Shown one piece after another: positions 1 through 9,969 of a stretch of DNA of 24,213 bases. The position numbers and the translations under genes are program-made. The first letter of the stretch is position 1. The number at the start of each line of letters is the position of its first letter. The DNA comes from Echinostoma caproni (taxonomy: Eukaryota; Platyhelminthes; Trematoda; Plagiorchiida; Echinostomatidae): NCBI GenBank assembly GCA_900618425.1, contig UZAN01042584.1, positions 1 to 24,213 of the forward strand. The letters are read 5' to 3'. Under the pieces are notes generated by a model. The model made no database searches. It saw only the letters and a program-made list of their open reading frames with translations, and had not been told where the DNA came from.

Positions 1-78
1 TGTCATGTGTACAACTAAAATGAATTAGAAGCACTACGAAGCTAGGTGCTCCCTGTTAAGGCACTGTAGCGATCAATA
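1..78 (+). repeat. Left terminal inverted repeat
   Basis: The repeat begins TGTCATGTGTACAACT. Bases 1-60 match 2530-2589 in inverted orientation without mismatch; bases 61-78 match 2512-2529 imperfectly, about 13 of 18. It may extend left of the window. Confidence 0.9.
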
Positions 79-254
79 CTCAGTACCTTTGAAATTGATT
101 GGCAACAGTTGTTTAATTCATGTGGACAACTCGTTCAGAATCAGTCCAATGATTATTGTGCACGATGATCTGTTGTTGTGTACACTAGTAGATGCTATTA
201 ACCATCATTAACCAGGCTTGTGCCTCCAGAGAAAATTTGCGGAGTCATTTATCT

Positions 255-374
255 GCTCCTGGTTGTGAAAACAGCTGCCCAGTGCTTCCTAGATTTTCAG
301 TTCACGCTTCATTTGCTAGGCACACAACGACTTCCCATTCGGAGTTTAATCAAATCCTCCATTACTCACATGAA
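255..374 (+). repeat. SINE-family fragment (3' body), copy A
   Basis: This stretch shares with 11396-11480, 11090-11163 and 5250-5310 the ordered blocks AAACAGCTG, CCAGTGCTT, TTTTCAGTTCACGCTT, ATTTGC, CACACAACGAC/ACACGACGAAT and TTTAATCAAATCCTCC, then ATTACTCACATGAA. It lacks the tRNA-like head found in the copy at 11.3 kb, so it is probably 5' truncated. Confidence 0.7.
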
Positions 375-1860
375 ATGTAAATTTCTGTGTAATATACACA
401 TGTTTCAAATTCCAGAATAATCCCATTGTAATATCAGAACACAAATCCGAATGCGAGCAACTGTTTTCGAATGATTCATAATTGTGCCTGTACAGATCAT
501 ATCAGCGTGAAAATGAATCTCCACTAACAACAAACCCATATATGATTATGAATCATTCGAAAACATTTGTTCGCTTTGGGACTTGTGTTCTGGTATGTAT
601 CATGTCCTCACGAGGCCATAGTCGGAAGCGCAGTTTCACTACTACTGTAACAATAAGTAGTTAGGAATTGCCGAGAATTTCGATCGACTGTTGTGTAAAT
701 TGAAACACGGCCTGGTGCTCTATCATATACTACATAGTCCGGCTCCCATTCAGGCAAACGTGTGTGCATCGATGTATGTACTACATCACAGACAGCTCTA
801 GGGAAATACGAGTGATCCCCACTTAGTGCAGTTAGCCAATATAATAGGTGCGCGTGACGGCTACGGATCGATCGAGTGCACATAACTCAATGCACATGAA
901 ATCCTACACAGACTAATCAATACAATAACCTTTAAGATCATGTAATTCTCAATGGTTGGTCCGCCATGACTGAGTACGATGATTCAACATCAGACACTAG
1001 CTGTCCTGCCGAATGTCCGTACAATTAAAATGTCACTCGGGCTGGGATGATTGATTAAAGCATGAGGTAATACTGGGAATCAGAGTGAATAGGCTTGGGT
1101 ATGCAGTATACCACACTCATCGCTTAGAAAGAAATATCAACATTTCCCGTTTGATAAGAGATATGGTATGTACCAGCTTTCATAATCCACGAGATCAAAG
1201 GCTTTTTAAATCGGGCGTTTTTAAACTCCAGTAAATTCCGTCATTTGTTCCCGGATAAACCTTCGTTTCCTTTTGTCTGGTTTTAATTTACACAGCATTG
1301 TATTGTTGGAAAGCATCATTCTCCTTGATTCTCAACAAATTACATGCAGATCCGTGACTCATCGTGTTCACGTTGTTCCATTCACCAGTAATTTTCTTCA
1401 TTCGACCTACATACCGATCGGTCATCCTGCCTAATAGACACGTGTGACAGAGATAGCAGCCTCAATTCACCATACAGTCACAGTCAGTTTTTCTCCCTCC
1501 CCGGAGACGGTCCATTTCAGAACATTTTCGTCCTCCGTTCAGTGGTCACGTCAAGTCGATTTAGAAAAATTGCAACGCATCAATTTGAAAAAAAACTCAA
1601 AAGATTTGATTTGCCTGACAGTCGTTCGGTAAAAATTACTTACATTCTAAAAAACTGATTTTCTGTTTTTCACAAACTAAACACATTTGGGGGTGCGAAT
1701 ATGAGAAACCCATACACTGACCCAATAGTTACTCCAGACAAATGATGATATCTTTCAGTGATTGGAGACGCTTTTGCGTAGTCAGTTTTGTTCATTTTAT
1801 CGAATGCCGTTGAATAAAGTGGCACCATACTACCACCCGGTCTCCTTGGTTTACTGTCGT
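375..1860. other. Interior of the inverted-repeat unit, no gene seen
   Basis: Only short open frames (60-91 codons) with no recognisable domains or good splice borders occur here. Nothing resembling a transposase signature was found. Confidence 0.6.
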
Positions 1861-1885
1861 GTTCTGTTCTGTTCTGTTCTGTTCT
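1861..1885 (+). repeat. (GTTCT)5 pentanucleotide microsatellite
   Basis: Five uninterrupted GTTCT units. The LINEs in this window end in a different pentanucleotide, CAATA, so there is no reason to call this a LINE tail. Confidence 0.95.
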
Positions 1886-2511
1886 TATCAGATACGGCAA
1901 GGTTGTTCAATCGCCTATGAAATGTATTGGCCTTCCAGATGAACACAATCGTTTCTAAATTATTTCCAATCTAATTGGAGCATAAGGGATATGGTATGAT
2001 TCACTATTCACTGTGCGCATTGCAGTCATTTTCAATTTTTAGTATTTCCGAACATATTTTCAACCATATGCAAGTTAATCATTCAAAACTTACATTCATA
2101 GACTGTGTGGTACGATAGGATACAACAATCGAACCAGTACTGTGCCACACAACCAACAGGAAGGGATGCAGATTGTCTCATTTGAGAGGATTTGATTTGA
2201 AAAGTAATGCATATTTTTATACGACAGGGTGCTATTAACCAGATCCTCTAGTTTTAGAGCTTTTTAAACGAGCGGGAAATATCGCACTCCCAGTGGGATA
2301 GTATTGCAGGTCCAGTCATAGTGGGCTACTGATGGGCAGACACACGTTCGGGGAAATCACCCATCGGCTACGCGATAATTTCCAAATTACGACTGCAGAG
2401 ATAAATGCGCGCAATTTTGACATAAAAGACGGATGCTGGATATAGCCTGCGTAGACAGGTGCTAACGTGTCGGACAATCTTACATGTTTACAAGCCCAAA
2501 CAGCTTCAAGC
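1886..2511. other. Right interior of the inverted-repeat unit, no gene seen
   Basis: AT-rich sequence without a recognisable reading frame, RNA gene or further repeat. Confidence 0.6.
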
Positions 2512-2589
2512 TGTGGATTGCTACAGGGTCTTAACAGGGAGCACCTAGCTTCGTAGTGCTTCTAATTCATTTTAGTTGTACACATGACA
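2512..2589 (-). repeat. Right terminal inverted repeat
   Basis: This is the inverted partner of 1-78, ending ...GTTGTACACATGACA at 2589. The next bases, TCTAAATAGT, are either flanking DNA or further repeat whose partner lies outside the window. Confidence 0.9.
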
Positions 2590-2949
2590 TCTAAATAGTG
2601 CATGCCGAGTCAATTTTAGCTATTCGACCACCTAAACATTTCAAACTGACACAAGATAAGCATAATGAACACAAAAGCGAAGTTTTAGCGGACCACGGAC
2701 TTAACGTAACTCCTAAACCTGCTCAGTAGTTTAACATATCCTGATCCATCACAATGAGTTTCTATTTGGGAAAAGTGGTTGAGGTGATCGTACTAACAAT
2801 AAATGGTAATAAATTTTAAACGGTAATGAATTTCACAATTACCGATTATTGATCCCATGATGCTTCATTAATTTAGCAAGATAAATTGCACACTGTTTTC
2901 CTCGAAAAGGAGGTATTAGTGGCTTAATACTTCGATAAAGGGGCGAGAG

Positions 2950-4045
2950 AACAATTGCTCCGTTCGAGAGAGGGGAGGACTTGTGTGTTTTGTGCATACC
3001 AGAATCCTTATGTGGACCGAATCAAGACAAGTTGAAGAGAGTTTTCTGCGGCCCGAAAGAGGCATCTTGAGCAGTTTCGGGAAACGAAAATGGGATAGGA
3101 ATACAAACAATGGTGTAGCGAAGGTCGGCAACAGAAAAGGGACAAAGGTGAATAGGACATAAAAAGGTCAAATTCAAGGGAAAATGTATCCGGCAAACTC
3201 GGTACCTGTGGACGATTAATCGAGCATCATGGGGGACTACTATATTACTGATGTGAGAGAAGGACAATTGGAGCGACATTCTGATTCGGACCGACCGGGA
3301 TCAAGTCATCCCGGATTTGTGATGAGGCTGAGGAAACGGTCGTTTTCAGTTCACAATATCCTATAAGTTGACCTGTTCTATATGTCGAAAAGCTTATGGA
3401 CGGAAAAGGTAACGGAAAATTTCGCTTGGGATATCACCTTATAGACGTGAACATTTGAGGATATTTGGAGAAAACGATAAAACATTAATTTCTCTTTTAT
3501 TACGGAAGTATTTCACAGGGAATCAGTTGCATTCAGTGCAGTTTTCTCGGTTTTCCGAACTCTTTGACGATTGCTGCTTCCGAATCGCGGAAACCAGTGA
3601 GTATTTCTGCACAACATTATGCCGACACATTTATCAATATCGGTCTGCGAAAACGTTTGATGTTGAAAGATGAGAGAAAATTCTGTTATAAACTGCCTAA
3701 TCTGCCATATTTTATGATTGACGAGGTCAGTGTGATATTCAATGATCGTTATATGGTACAAGAAAGTGAAGATAAAGTCTATTTTCCGGAAAGTCGAAAC
3801 AATCATCCTATGGATGGGGGTTATCGATCAGTAGATCACCAGCGCTTGTTCCGTCTGTGAGGTGTGTGGAAATGAGGGAGGTCGCTAGTGTAAAGTGGGA
3901 CAATTGCAACACCAATAGATACACTATAATTTTGCGTAAATTTAAGAGGACCTTTCGCCGTTGCAACAGGCAAGCTGTGCTCAGAAAGCTATTGGAAGAA
4001 AGAGACATTCGGTTTTTCGTGAGGAGTCAAGTTATCAAATGATTT
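2950..4045 (+). pseudogene. Cluster of decayed, unrecognised open frames
   Basis: Open plus-strand frames succeed one another and shift register. About 2974-3066 contains a Cys-x2-Cys pair (reading DLCVLCIPESLC). About 3455-3673 reads LRIFGENDKTLISLLLRKYF and onward. A 124-codon frame without an ATG runs 3489-3860 (LRKRLMLKDERKFCYKLPN, then MIDEVSVIFNDRYMVQ). About 3857-4042 reads RRCNRQAVLRKLLEERDIRF. The stretch is less AT-rich than its flanks and has a coding-like mix of charged and hydrophobic residues. This fits an old gene or transposase broken by stops and frameshifts, but no family motif is recognised and chance open frames are possible. No strong GT/AG pair links the segments. Confidence 0.22.
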
Positions 4046-4870
4046 TGGGGACAAATTATAGCTTCTCTCTTTATCGGTAAAATGGATTTACTCACGAACA
4101 GGCAAAATGTGACGTGGAGAAAAGAATCAGAGTAATATCGAATTGCCCGATGGTATTGTAGTGTTTCACTGAATAAAATGGTAACATGCAGACTGCCATA
4201 ATAACTTATTCATTCCAGCAGCTATTTTCATGGTTTGTTCATTCACCTATCCATCGATCCTACCATCCATCTAGTTTTCCTAGCAATCATTTACCCAACC
4301 AATCAGTTGTTTGCTAGTTAACTACTTCTATAGATCAGTCCGTCAGTCAATCACTCGATCACTCCGATCACCAACCATGTGATCTGCGCTATCATCAGGG
4401 CAATAGAAGGCATTAGTCATTTCTCCAACAGTCACTAATGATATATTTGCTCAGAAGGGTACATGGTTGCAGAGATCAATTGGTTCCTCATACAACAATG
4501 TATCCGTTCACGTAGAACGGTATTTTAATCAACCCGAATTGATTTTTACAGTCATGTCGTTTTATTTTAACACTAGATGCCAAAGTGATGCGACCCATAA
4601 TCGGTGCACATTCACATCTACATATCTACCAGCTGTTTGGTTTCATGGGGAAAGTTTCAAATAAAACATAACGCAGCTGATATCAAATGGAAAGCAACAA
4701 TGAACTCATTTATTCAATTCATATATGGAATTATTTTGAACCACTACGCGAATACCCAATGCGTTTCAGTGAATTGGAAAACAAGACTAAACACTGGAAG
4801 TCAACAGTTATTTCTAATGGCCGATGATTTTCGCTCAGTGTTAGTGCAATCCACTGAATCATGCAGCCGA
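4046..4870. other. Region with degenerate short repeats, no gene seen
   Basis: Positions 4240-4375 are pyrimidine-rich, with degenerate ATCC/ATCA-type tetranucleotides (for example CCATCGATCCTACCATCCAT). An open frame runs 4604-4969, but it has no recognisable domain, relies on a non-ATG start and ends inside a repeat-like sequence, so it is not called as a gene. Confidence 0.45.
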
Positions 4871-4879
4871 GGGTTAGGT

Positions 4880-4945
4880 GGCATTAACGAGGGATTGGCA
4901 CATTCGGTTCGGATCCCAGTTCTGCCGGACCTCGTGCCGAGACGC
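4880..4945 (+). repeat. Possible tRNA-derived SINE head
   Basis: GGTTCGGATCCC at 4906-4917 matches an RNA polymerase III B box with one change. A candidate but poor A box (GGTGGCATTAACGAGG) lies just upstream. No flanking duplication was found. Confidence 0.25.
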
Positions 4946-5082
4946 ATTGTAACAAGATCATTGGTGTGATACAGGGTCAATTGAGCATATTCCGTTTGAT
5001 CTTAACGTGCTCAAAACTCGTACCGCGTTATTCGACCAGCGTATAACAAACAACTGGTGGAATTACGTGCGACGGGAAATTA

Positions 5083-5225
5083 TATTTCAAAAGAAGAATT
5101 CGTCGTATATATATAGCAACTGAAGCGTGAACTGAAAAGCCAGCAAGCATTGGACAGCTGTTCGGACCTGTTTGTCAGTGTGAATCCATCGACCCAACTG
5201 GGGTTAAAGCCCGGGATCTCACAAG
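5083..5225 (-). repeat. SINE copy B, minus strand
   Basis: Read on the minus strand, this copy runs from a degenerate B-box region (CCCGGGCTTTAACCCCAGTT) through GATGGATTC, AACAGCTGTCCAATGCTT, CTGGCTTTTCAGTTCACGCT and ACGACGAATTC to TTTGAAAT. The order matches the copy at 11290-11490. It lies head to head with copy C directly to its right. Confidence 0.75.
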
Positions 5226-5228
5226 CAT

Positions 5229-5319
5229 TTGCACTGCTGATGAGACCCAACCAGGTCGAAACAGGTGCCCAGTGCTTCTTAGCCTTTCATTACACGCTAC
5301 ATTGGTTGTATACATGACA
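5229..5319 (+). repeat. SINE copy C, plus strand
   Basis: It starts GCACTGCTGATGAGACCCAA, continues CCAGGTCGAAACAGGTGCCC and ends near the ACGCTACATTGGTTGTATAC block. The tRNA-like head is missing. With copy B it forms an inverted pair that could fold into an imperfect hairpin in RNA. Confidence 0.75.
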
Positions 5320-6096
5320 AAGTTCTCTTTCAGAAATTATATATGAACCCTTAGGGCAAGGAAAAATACTTTGGCGACAACTTTTAAGCTATAGAAGAGA
5401 TGTCATGTAGTTGAAATCAAGGCCGACACCATCATTGTTGATGGGGTTCGGAAGAATGCTTCGATTCATTTAGAAAAAATCAACAATAATGCGAATGAAA
5501 TTTCTCCGGCGTGCTCACAGACTGACGCGTACTGAAACACCAAAGCTGCAACGTTTATGCCTCAAAAAGTGTTGACTGGATTATCAATTCTCAAGACTCA
5601 CAAAATGCTTGAGGAGGAAGAGTGATTGCTGGGTTTTATCCGTGATAATAAATCACTATAATTATATATATACCCTCACATAAGTCACGAAAAAACAAAC
5701 GTTGAAAACGATAAGTCAAATTTGGGGAAGGATTCCTTTGGAATAGGATATGACTCTAGTTAAAATTCTCCTCGATCGATCTCTCCTTGTTTCATTGATT
5801 AGTGATAACCCTGAACGTGGCAGTTACAACATAAAACCTTAGTAACATTCGATCTTGGTTATAACAGTAGTTACAGAACGTGCATTAGTAAGCTGATTTG
5901 AGAGCAAATGAAGATAACACACATCTAACTTCCGCGAGAAAAAGTCGAACGTTTTACACAGATCTATTCTAAAATACTATGCCCATACATGTAATATTAA
6001 AAATTGAGATCTTTGTGTAATGGAGAAGGCTAGTTGAGTGAATAAGAGTGTTCTGATCAAACTGGAAATCAGTTAGCGCACACCGTCAAATTTTGT
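5320..6096. other. No gene or repeat recognised
   Basis: AT-rich sequence. If the minus-strand gene ending at 6097 is real, its 3' UTR would lie here, but I found no minus-strand AATAAA within the first 200 bases downstream of its stop. Confidence 0.5.
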
Positions 6097-6386
6097 TCAG
6101 TCAACTTCCAGTTCAATATTCCGGACTAGAGCTTGGCGAGGGACACATCGCTGGTTGATCTCGTACCGCTCCTGCAGGAGTGACACAATCACCGAGATCG
6201 ATTGGTTTGTTCCCTGCTTACAGCATGTTTTTGAATCATTGTCATATTGTTCAGGGAGCTGATTGCTTCCAGGCAACCTATAATGCTGTCCCGTGCAACA
6301 CTGCAATGCGATGTGCGTGCCCGTCGTTGTAGGATCTCGGTTGTTCTTCCAATTCATTATGCTCTTCGGTAGTGCATCACCTTCCT
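6097..6386 (-). CDS. Candidate terminal coding exon of an unrecognised spliced gene
   Basis: Read on the minus strand, 6386 follows an acceptor ...TTTTTATAG preceded by a TACTAAT branch-point-like motif. The frame then stays open for 95 codons to a TGA at 6097-6099. The translation starts EGDALPKSIMNWKNNRDP and contains two Cys-Cys pairs (ALQCCTGQHY and KTCCKQG) followed by a possible helix, SVIVSLLQERYEINQRC. The paired cysteines with an intervening Tyr recall galaxin-like di-cysteine repeats, but that is a weak resemblance and not a family call. The first two exon bases complete a codon with the single last base of the candidate exon at 9816-9969. The exon is less AT-rich than its flanks. 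Function is unknown, and a chance open frame remains possible. Confidence 0.42.
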
Positions 6387-6409
6387 CTATAAAAATATTC
6401 ATATTAGTA
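6387..6409 (-). promoter_or_regulatory. Candidate branch point and 3' splice site
   Basis: On the minus strand TACTAAT (6403-6409) is followed within about 16 bases by TTTTTATAG. The T-rich tract is short, but the branch motif is close to the optimal animal consensus. Confidence 0.4.
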
Positions 6410-6924
6410 TTAACAATTATAATATAAGCGGCAGTTAGTTGACGCCAAGTCAAATAAATCAATTCTCACACAGGTCAATAAACATAAAAAATAAACTACA
6501 GAATATATCAATTTAACTTGCCGAGTTCTTAGGATAAAATAAGTAGTTGCCATGAATTAACCTGAGTGTGTTTATTAATTCGCTGAGTTTAATTAGGAAC
6601 CATCGAAAGCAGTGACTTTTACGCTGCCATCCGTTCAGCAGGTATCTTGAGATTATTTTTATATAACACGCGCCCTTCGATTGTCTGCGCTACGTTTGTA
6701 TTCACTGTTGCATAGGAATTTATTACTCAGTTTCTGCCTTGTTCCCTCGATATTCGTATCCCAGGGAATTATTACTAAGTCTAAAGGATATTTGTTATTT
6801 TTCTGTGTTATCCAACTACCATGGATCTGCCCGAACCGGATTTTCTGCTCGGAGCAAGAAAAAGCGTGCCCGATGATAGACTGCGCTCGCAAACATTACT
6901 CCCATGAAGATGACGGTTCCGTCA

Positions 6925-7560
6925 TTAATCAGTTCCAACATTCACTCACTGTTTAGCAAACTGGCTGAACTCACGGATCCACTAACTCATCGCGTGGACA
7001 CAAATACGTGTGTGATATGCACACAGGAATCGTAGCTCAACGAAAACATAAACCATTTGCTGATCAGCATACCTGGTTTTGCAAGTTTTCGACATAGAAA
7101 GAAGCAAAAGTGGTCCGGAGGCGGTGTAAAAACCTACATTAACTTTAGTTGGTGCGGGAAGTCCGAAATTTTGTTTGTTTTCTCCTCTTATGGTATTGAC
7201 CATCTTGCTGTTTCCTGCCGGCCTAGGTTTCCCCCTTATCGGAGCACAATAAGTACAAATCTATACACTTCTTGCTCACAAACTGAAATTAGATCTTTTT
7301 ACAATGCATTCCTTTCCTCCCTTAGTGGACGATAATTCAATTTTAATTGTCGGTGACGTTAATCACGGATCAGCCCAAACTCCACTTTATCTCAGTCTAT
7401 CAGATTTCTCTTTAATGCCCACCAGGGGTAATGCTACTTTGGACAAGCTTAATACTAATCACCCTAATATATTCTTTTCCAAACGGAAGGCGCCAATTTC
7501 GTCTAGTGACCACTGTCCCCAATGTCTTAGACCAAAAGTTTATTTTCGGTTAGCATACCC
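6925..7560 (+). pseudogene. LINE AP endonuclease domain, broken
   Basis: The domain nicks target DNA to prime reverse transcription. It begins with SSNIHSLFSKLAELTD, resembling the N-terminal N-x-R-S-L block, followed by TQES-stop-LNENI, where the stop at about 7033 replaces the Trp of the usual ETWL-type motif. Next come RKKQKWSGGGVKTYIN and GIDHLAVSCRPRFPPYRST. After a frame change near 7310 it reads ILIVGDVNHGS (GD-x-N catalytic motif, 7352-7363) and KAPISSSDHCP (SDH catalytic motif, 7502-7513). All main blocks are in order, so identity is secure; stops and a frameshift show it is dead. Confidence 0.85.
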
Positions 7561-7714
7561 CTCATGTATTCAAACAGAACAAATAAACATAAAAAATTCG
7601 GAACCTTTCAGCCGACAGACTCCATCTCGTGAGAACATCTCTTGCTATTGTATACTCATGGTTTTCCATTCAACAGTGTCTCTGTTCTGTTCAACATTTT
7701 ACAGAAACAGCTAA

Positions 7715-8100
7715 CGGGATTTTTAATCTATGCTGTCCTATGGTGACAGATTTTATTCACTCTAGCAGAATCTGCTCTCCGCGGGTAAAAGCTCTTAGAA
7801 GATAAAAAAGAGTTGGCGTTCAAGATACATCAAACAGCTCACACTACAAATCGGGGTAGAGATCAAAAGACTAAATGCTTCATTTGCGAAGCAAGTTCTG
7901 GGAGCTGGAGATGGAAGACGGTTATGGCCAGGAATCAGATTGCTTTGACGACAGAAGAAACGGACAACAAACAAAATTATTGAGGTGGACAGCCTCAATG
8001 CTGCATTCATTCATCCTTCGAATACTCTCCTGTCTCCGTACCCCATAGATCACCTGTCTACCATACACCCAGTCATCCATCAGAAAATCTTTCATTTTCT
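7715..8100 (+). pseudogene. LINE linker between endonuclease and reverse transcriptase, eroded
   Basis: The interval between the two enzymatic domains has no sustained frame. Short coding-like pieces occur, for example LEDKKELAFKIHQTAHTT near 7795 and LNAAFIHPSNTLLSPYPI near 7990, and register changes more than once. Its position matches the normal variable linker of such ORF2 proteins. Confidence 0.55.
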
Positions 8101-8935
8101 TAAAACCCTGAAAATCATGAACGCAGTTGTTCTCTATGGTTTACCTTCCTCATTGCTCAAATATGGCCCTGGTTCAGTTACAGAAATGTTTACGTCCCTT
8201 ATTAACTAATCCTTTTACACAAGTTCCATTCCGGATTCCTGGAGGCCGTTCACCATTGTTACCATTCCTAAATCACCTGCATCTAGTATTTCATCTAAAC
8301 GCTTTCGTTCCATCGATATCCGCTGGACTCAAACTTGCACAGCGCGCTATTCTCATCCGCTTTGCAGTCTGGTATTATTGTTCCCAATGACCCCCTCCAG
8401 TTTGCGTACAAGCCAAATAGATGCACTTCGGATGCCGTATCCTTAATGATGGACTTTATTTTCAAATCTTTAGATAGTTCTCAAAAGTCGGTTCGTTGTG
8501 TTTTTCTTGACTACTCCTCCGCTTTCGATTCCGTTCCACGATCTCTCCTCCTGCACAAGTTAGAGTCATTCGGTTACCTCACCAACTTGTTGTCATGATT
8601 GAAAGATTATTTCACAGGAAGGATTCAAAGAACGAAAACAAAAGGGCACTATTTCAAAATCATTGGTGAATAATTCTGGATTCCCTCAGGGTGCTGTGCT
8701 CTCCCCCTACCTATTTTCGACTTTCATCAGTGACTTACCCTCAATCCCATCAGTCAAAACCTTCAATTTTGTGGATGATATGGTCATGTGTCAGGCCATC
8801 TCAAACCAATCGGACAAAGAATCATTTTCCGACAATTTATTGCTAATGCAATCATTTTCGAACAAATCTGGTCTAAACACTGTCAATGCATTTATAGCCT
8901 ATCTCGATCCGAATACCCCCTGGATCTCTTAGTAA
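8100..8935 (+). pseudogene. LINE reverse transcriptase domain, broken
   Basis: Blocks in order are: YGLPSSLLKYGPGSVTEMFT and SIPDSWRPFTIVTIPKS (early fingers region), KRFRSIDI, then FAYKPNRCTSDAV. Motif A is CVFLDYSSAFDSVP around 8497-8540, with the catalytic Asp present. Motif B is NSGFPQGAVLSPYLFSTF around 8670-8727. Motif C is FNFVDDMV, with VDD at 8771-8779. Motif C usually reads F/Y-A-D-D, so the Val is a substitution. Frames change near 8215, 8330 and 8598. The enzyme would copy the element's own RNA at the nicked target. Confidence 0.9.
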
Positions 8936-8999
8936 TCAGTTCCTTACCCATCACCAGAACACATACCATGAACTACCTAGAGTCCCCATAGATTGCAAT

Positions 9000-9480
9000 C
9001 TACGGTGGTCCTCGCATGTGCTTGCTTGTGTTGGTAGACTGCGTCGGTTGTCTTTTCAAATATCCAGTGCGGCGTGAAACTGTATGTTCCTTTGTTTATC
9101 AATGCATTTTCCTATCATACTTTATTGTTCGCCCGTTAATTCCCCTGATCTACTTAGAAAGGACTTCATTACCCTACACCGTGGTTTAGCAATCATCAAC
9201 CGCGGTTCTCTTATTCCTTTAAAAACTCTGATCACAAAATTGTGTAATTTGCATTTCACTTCATGTGAGACTTTCGCTCATAAGATACTCAATGACCCCA
9301 GTCATCCACTCACTCCCGATTTATCTGCTTGCCGTTCCCACTCGATACAACCCGATCCAATTCTCGCTGCTTGTTCTCTCTCATAAACGGTTCCCTATCT
9401 GTTTCGTATTCTCACTGACACGGTGAAGATCCGTAGCGAACTAATTTTAAACTTACAAAGATAATTACCCATTTCGTTGT
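9000..9480 (+). pseudogene. LINE ORF2 C-terminal region
   Basis: After the polymerase, RWSSHVLACVGRLRRLSF and IILYCSPVNSPDLLRKDF are followed by KLCNLHFTSCETFAHKILND and TVPYLFRILTDTVKIRSEL. The same blocks recur in the two other LINE copies (12.58-13.15 kb plus, 13.97-15.06 kb minus), which shows that the three belong to one family. Register breaks occur near 9080 and around 9385. Confidence 0.8.
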
Positions 9481-9576
9481 TGTATATTAATTTTTATTTC
9501 ATTTTTTATCCCATTGTAACGTTGAACACATTTTCTGAGTGAAATGTAGACACAGTCGCCTGAACAAGTCATTTAT

Positions 9577-9602
9577 AATACAATACAATACAATACAATA
9601 AT
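9577..9602 (+). repeat. LINE 3' tail, (CAATA)n
   Basis: Four perfect CAATA units (9581-9600) directly follow the 3' UTR. A short tandem tail in place of poly(A) is characteristic of CR1-type elements. Confidence 0.85.
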
Positions 9603-9815
9603 GGACACTATTGCAAAGTTGGGTATCTGTCAATAACTGCACACTACCTTGTTTTTATCTCTTTGGGCTTTCCCTGTGTCTTTGCTGGCTTGGTTGAATG
9701 ACAGTCCATGCTGATAGTTTTGTTTTACTGAGGGTGAATGGTGATTTTGGAACGTCATTTACAAATCAGCGTTCAAGGAAATTCCGATTTGGAAACAGCT
9801 GATCGTCCTACTTAC

Positions 9816-9969
9816 CGTCTTCTGGATTTTCTATAATAAGGCCGCACAACTCCAGAATTCTTTCCCTATACGATAACCTCATTGTTTCTCGCTCAGTCTC
9901 AGAGATTGTCTTATTTGATGAAAGCTCAGTTTGTTGCTTGCTCCAATTGGACCATAGAATCGATCTCAG
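9816..9969 (-). CDS. Candidate internal coding exon of the same unrecognised gene
   Basis: On the minus strand the frame is open from a stop overlapping the candidate acceptor (GTAG at 9973-9970) to a strong donor, GAAGACG followed by GTAAGTAGG. It encodes 51 codons plus one base, reading NWSKQQTELSSNKTISETER and then MRLSYRERILELCGLIIENP-E-D. Residues are strongly charged and helix-prone. The donor leaves one base, which fits the two-base start of the exon at 6386, making a Glu codon at the junction. The proposed 3.4-kb intron contains the plus-strand LINE. The acceptor is weak and no protein family is recognised, so transcript evidence would be decisive. Confidence 0.42.

Larger units (their letters stand above)
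1..2589. mobile_element. Putative non-autonomous DNA transposon or inverted-repeat-bounded unit
   Basis: Positions 1-60 are the exact reverse complement of 2530-2589, and a weaker match continues inward for about 18 bases on each side. Such long terminal inverted repeats around a 2.6-kb unit are typical of non-autonomous cut-and-paste elements. No transposase motif is visible inside; the interior holds a SINE fragment and a pentanucleotide repeat. The window starts at the first matched base, so the true left end and any target-site duplication cannot be seen. An inverted pair of some other dispersed repeat would look the same. Confidence 0.55.
6670..9602 (+). mobile_element. Decayed CR1-like non-LTR retrotransposon (LINE), nearly full ORF2
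   Basis: From left to right this element carries a basic stretch (GFSARSKKKRAR), an AP-type endonuclease domain, a reverse transcriptase domain, a C-terminal region, a 3' UTR and a CAATA pentanucleotide tail. The reading frame shifts repeatedly and contains stops, so it cannot be active. Lack of an RNase H motif and the short tandem tail instead of poly(A) fit the CR1 group of the jockey superfamily, which is known in trematodes. The right end at 9602 is well defined by the tail; the left end near 6670 is an estimate from weak similarity to an ORF2 N-terminal leader. It lies antisense in the proposed intron between 9816 and 6386. Confidence 0.85.

Noticed and set aside
4604..4969. 121-codon plus-strand open frame
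   Set aside because: It starts with a non-ATG codon and its C-terminal part overlaps a tRNA-like repeat segment. No motif is recognised.
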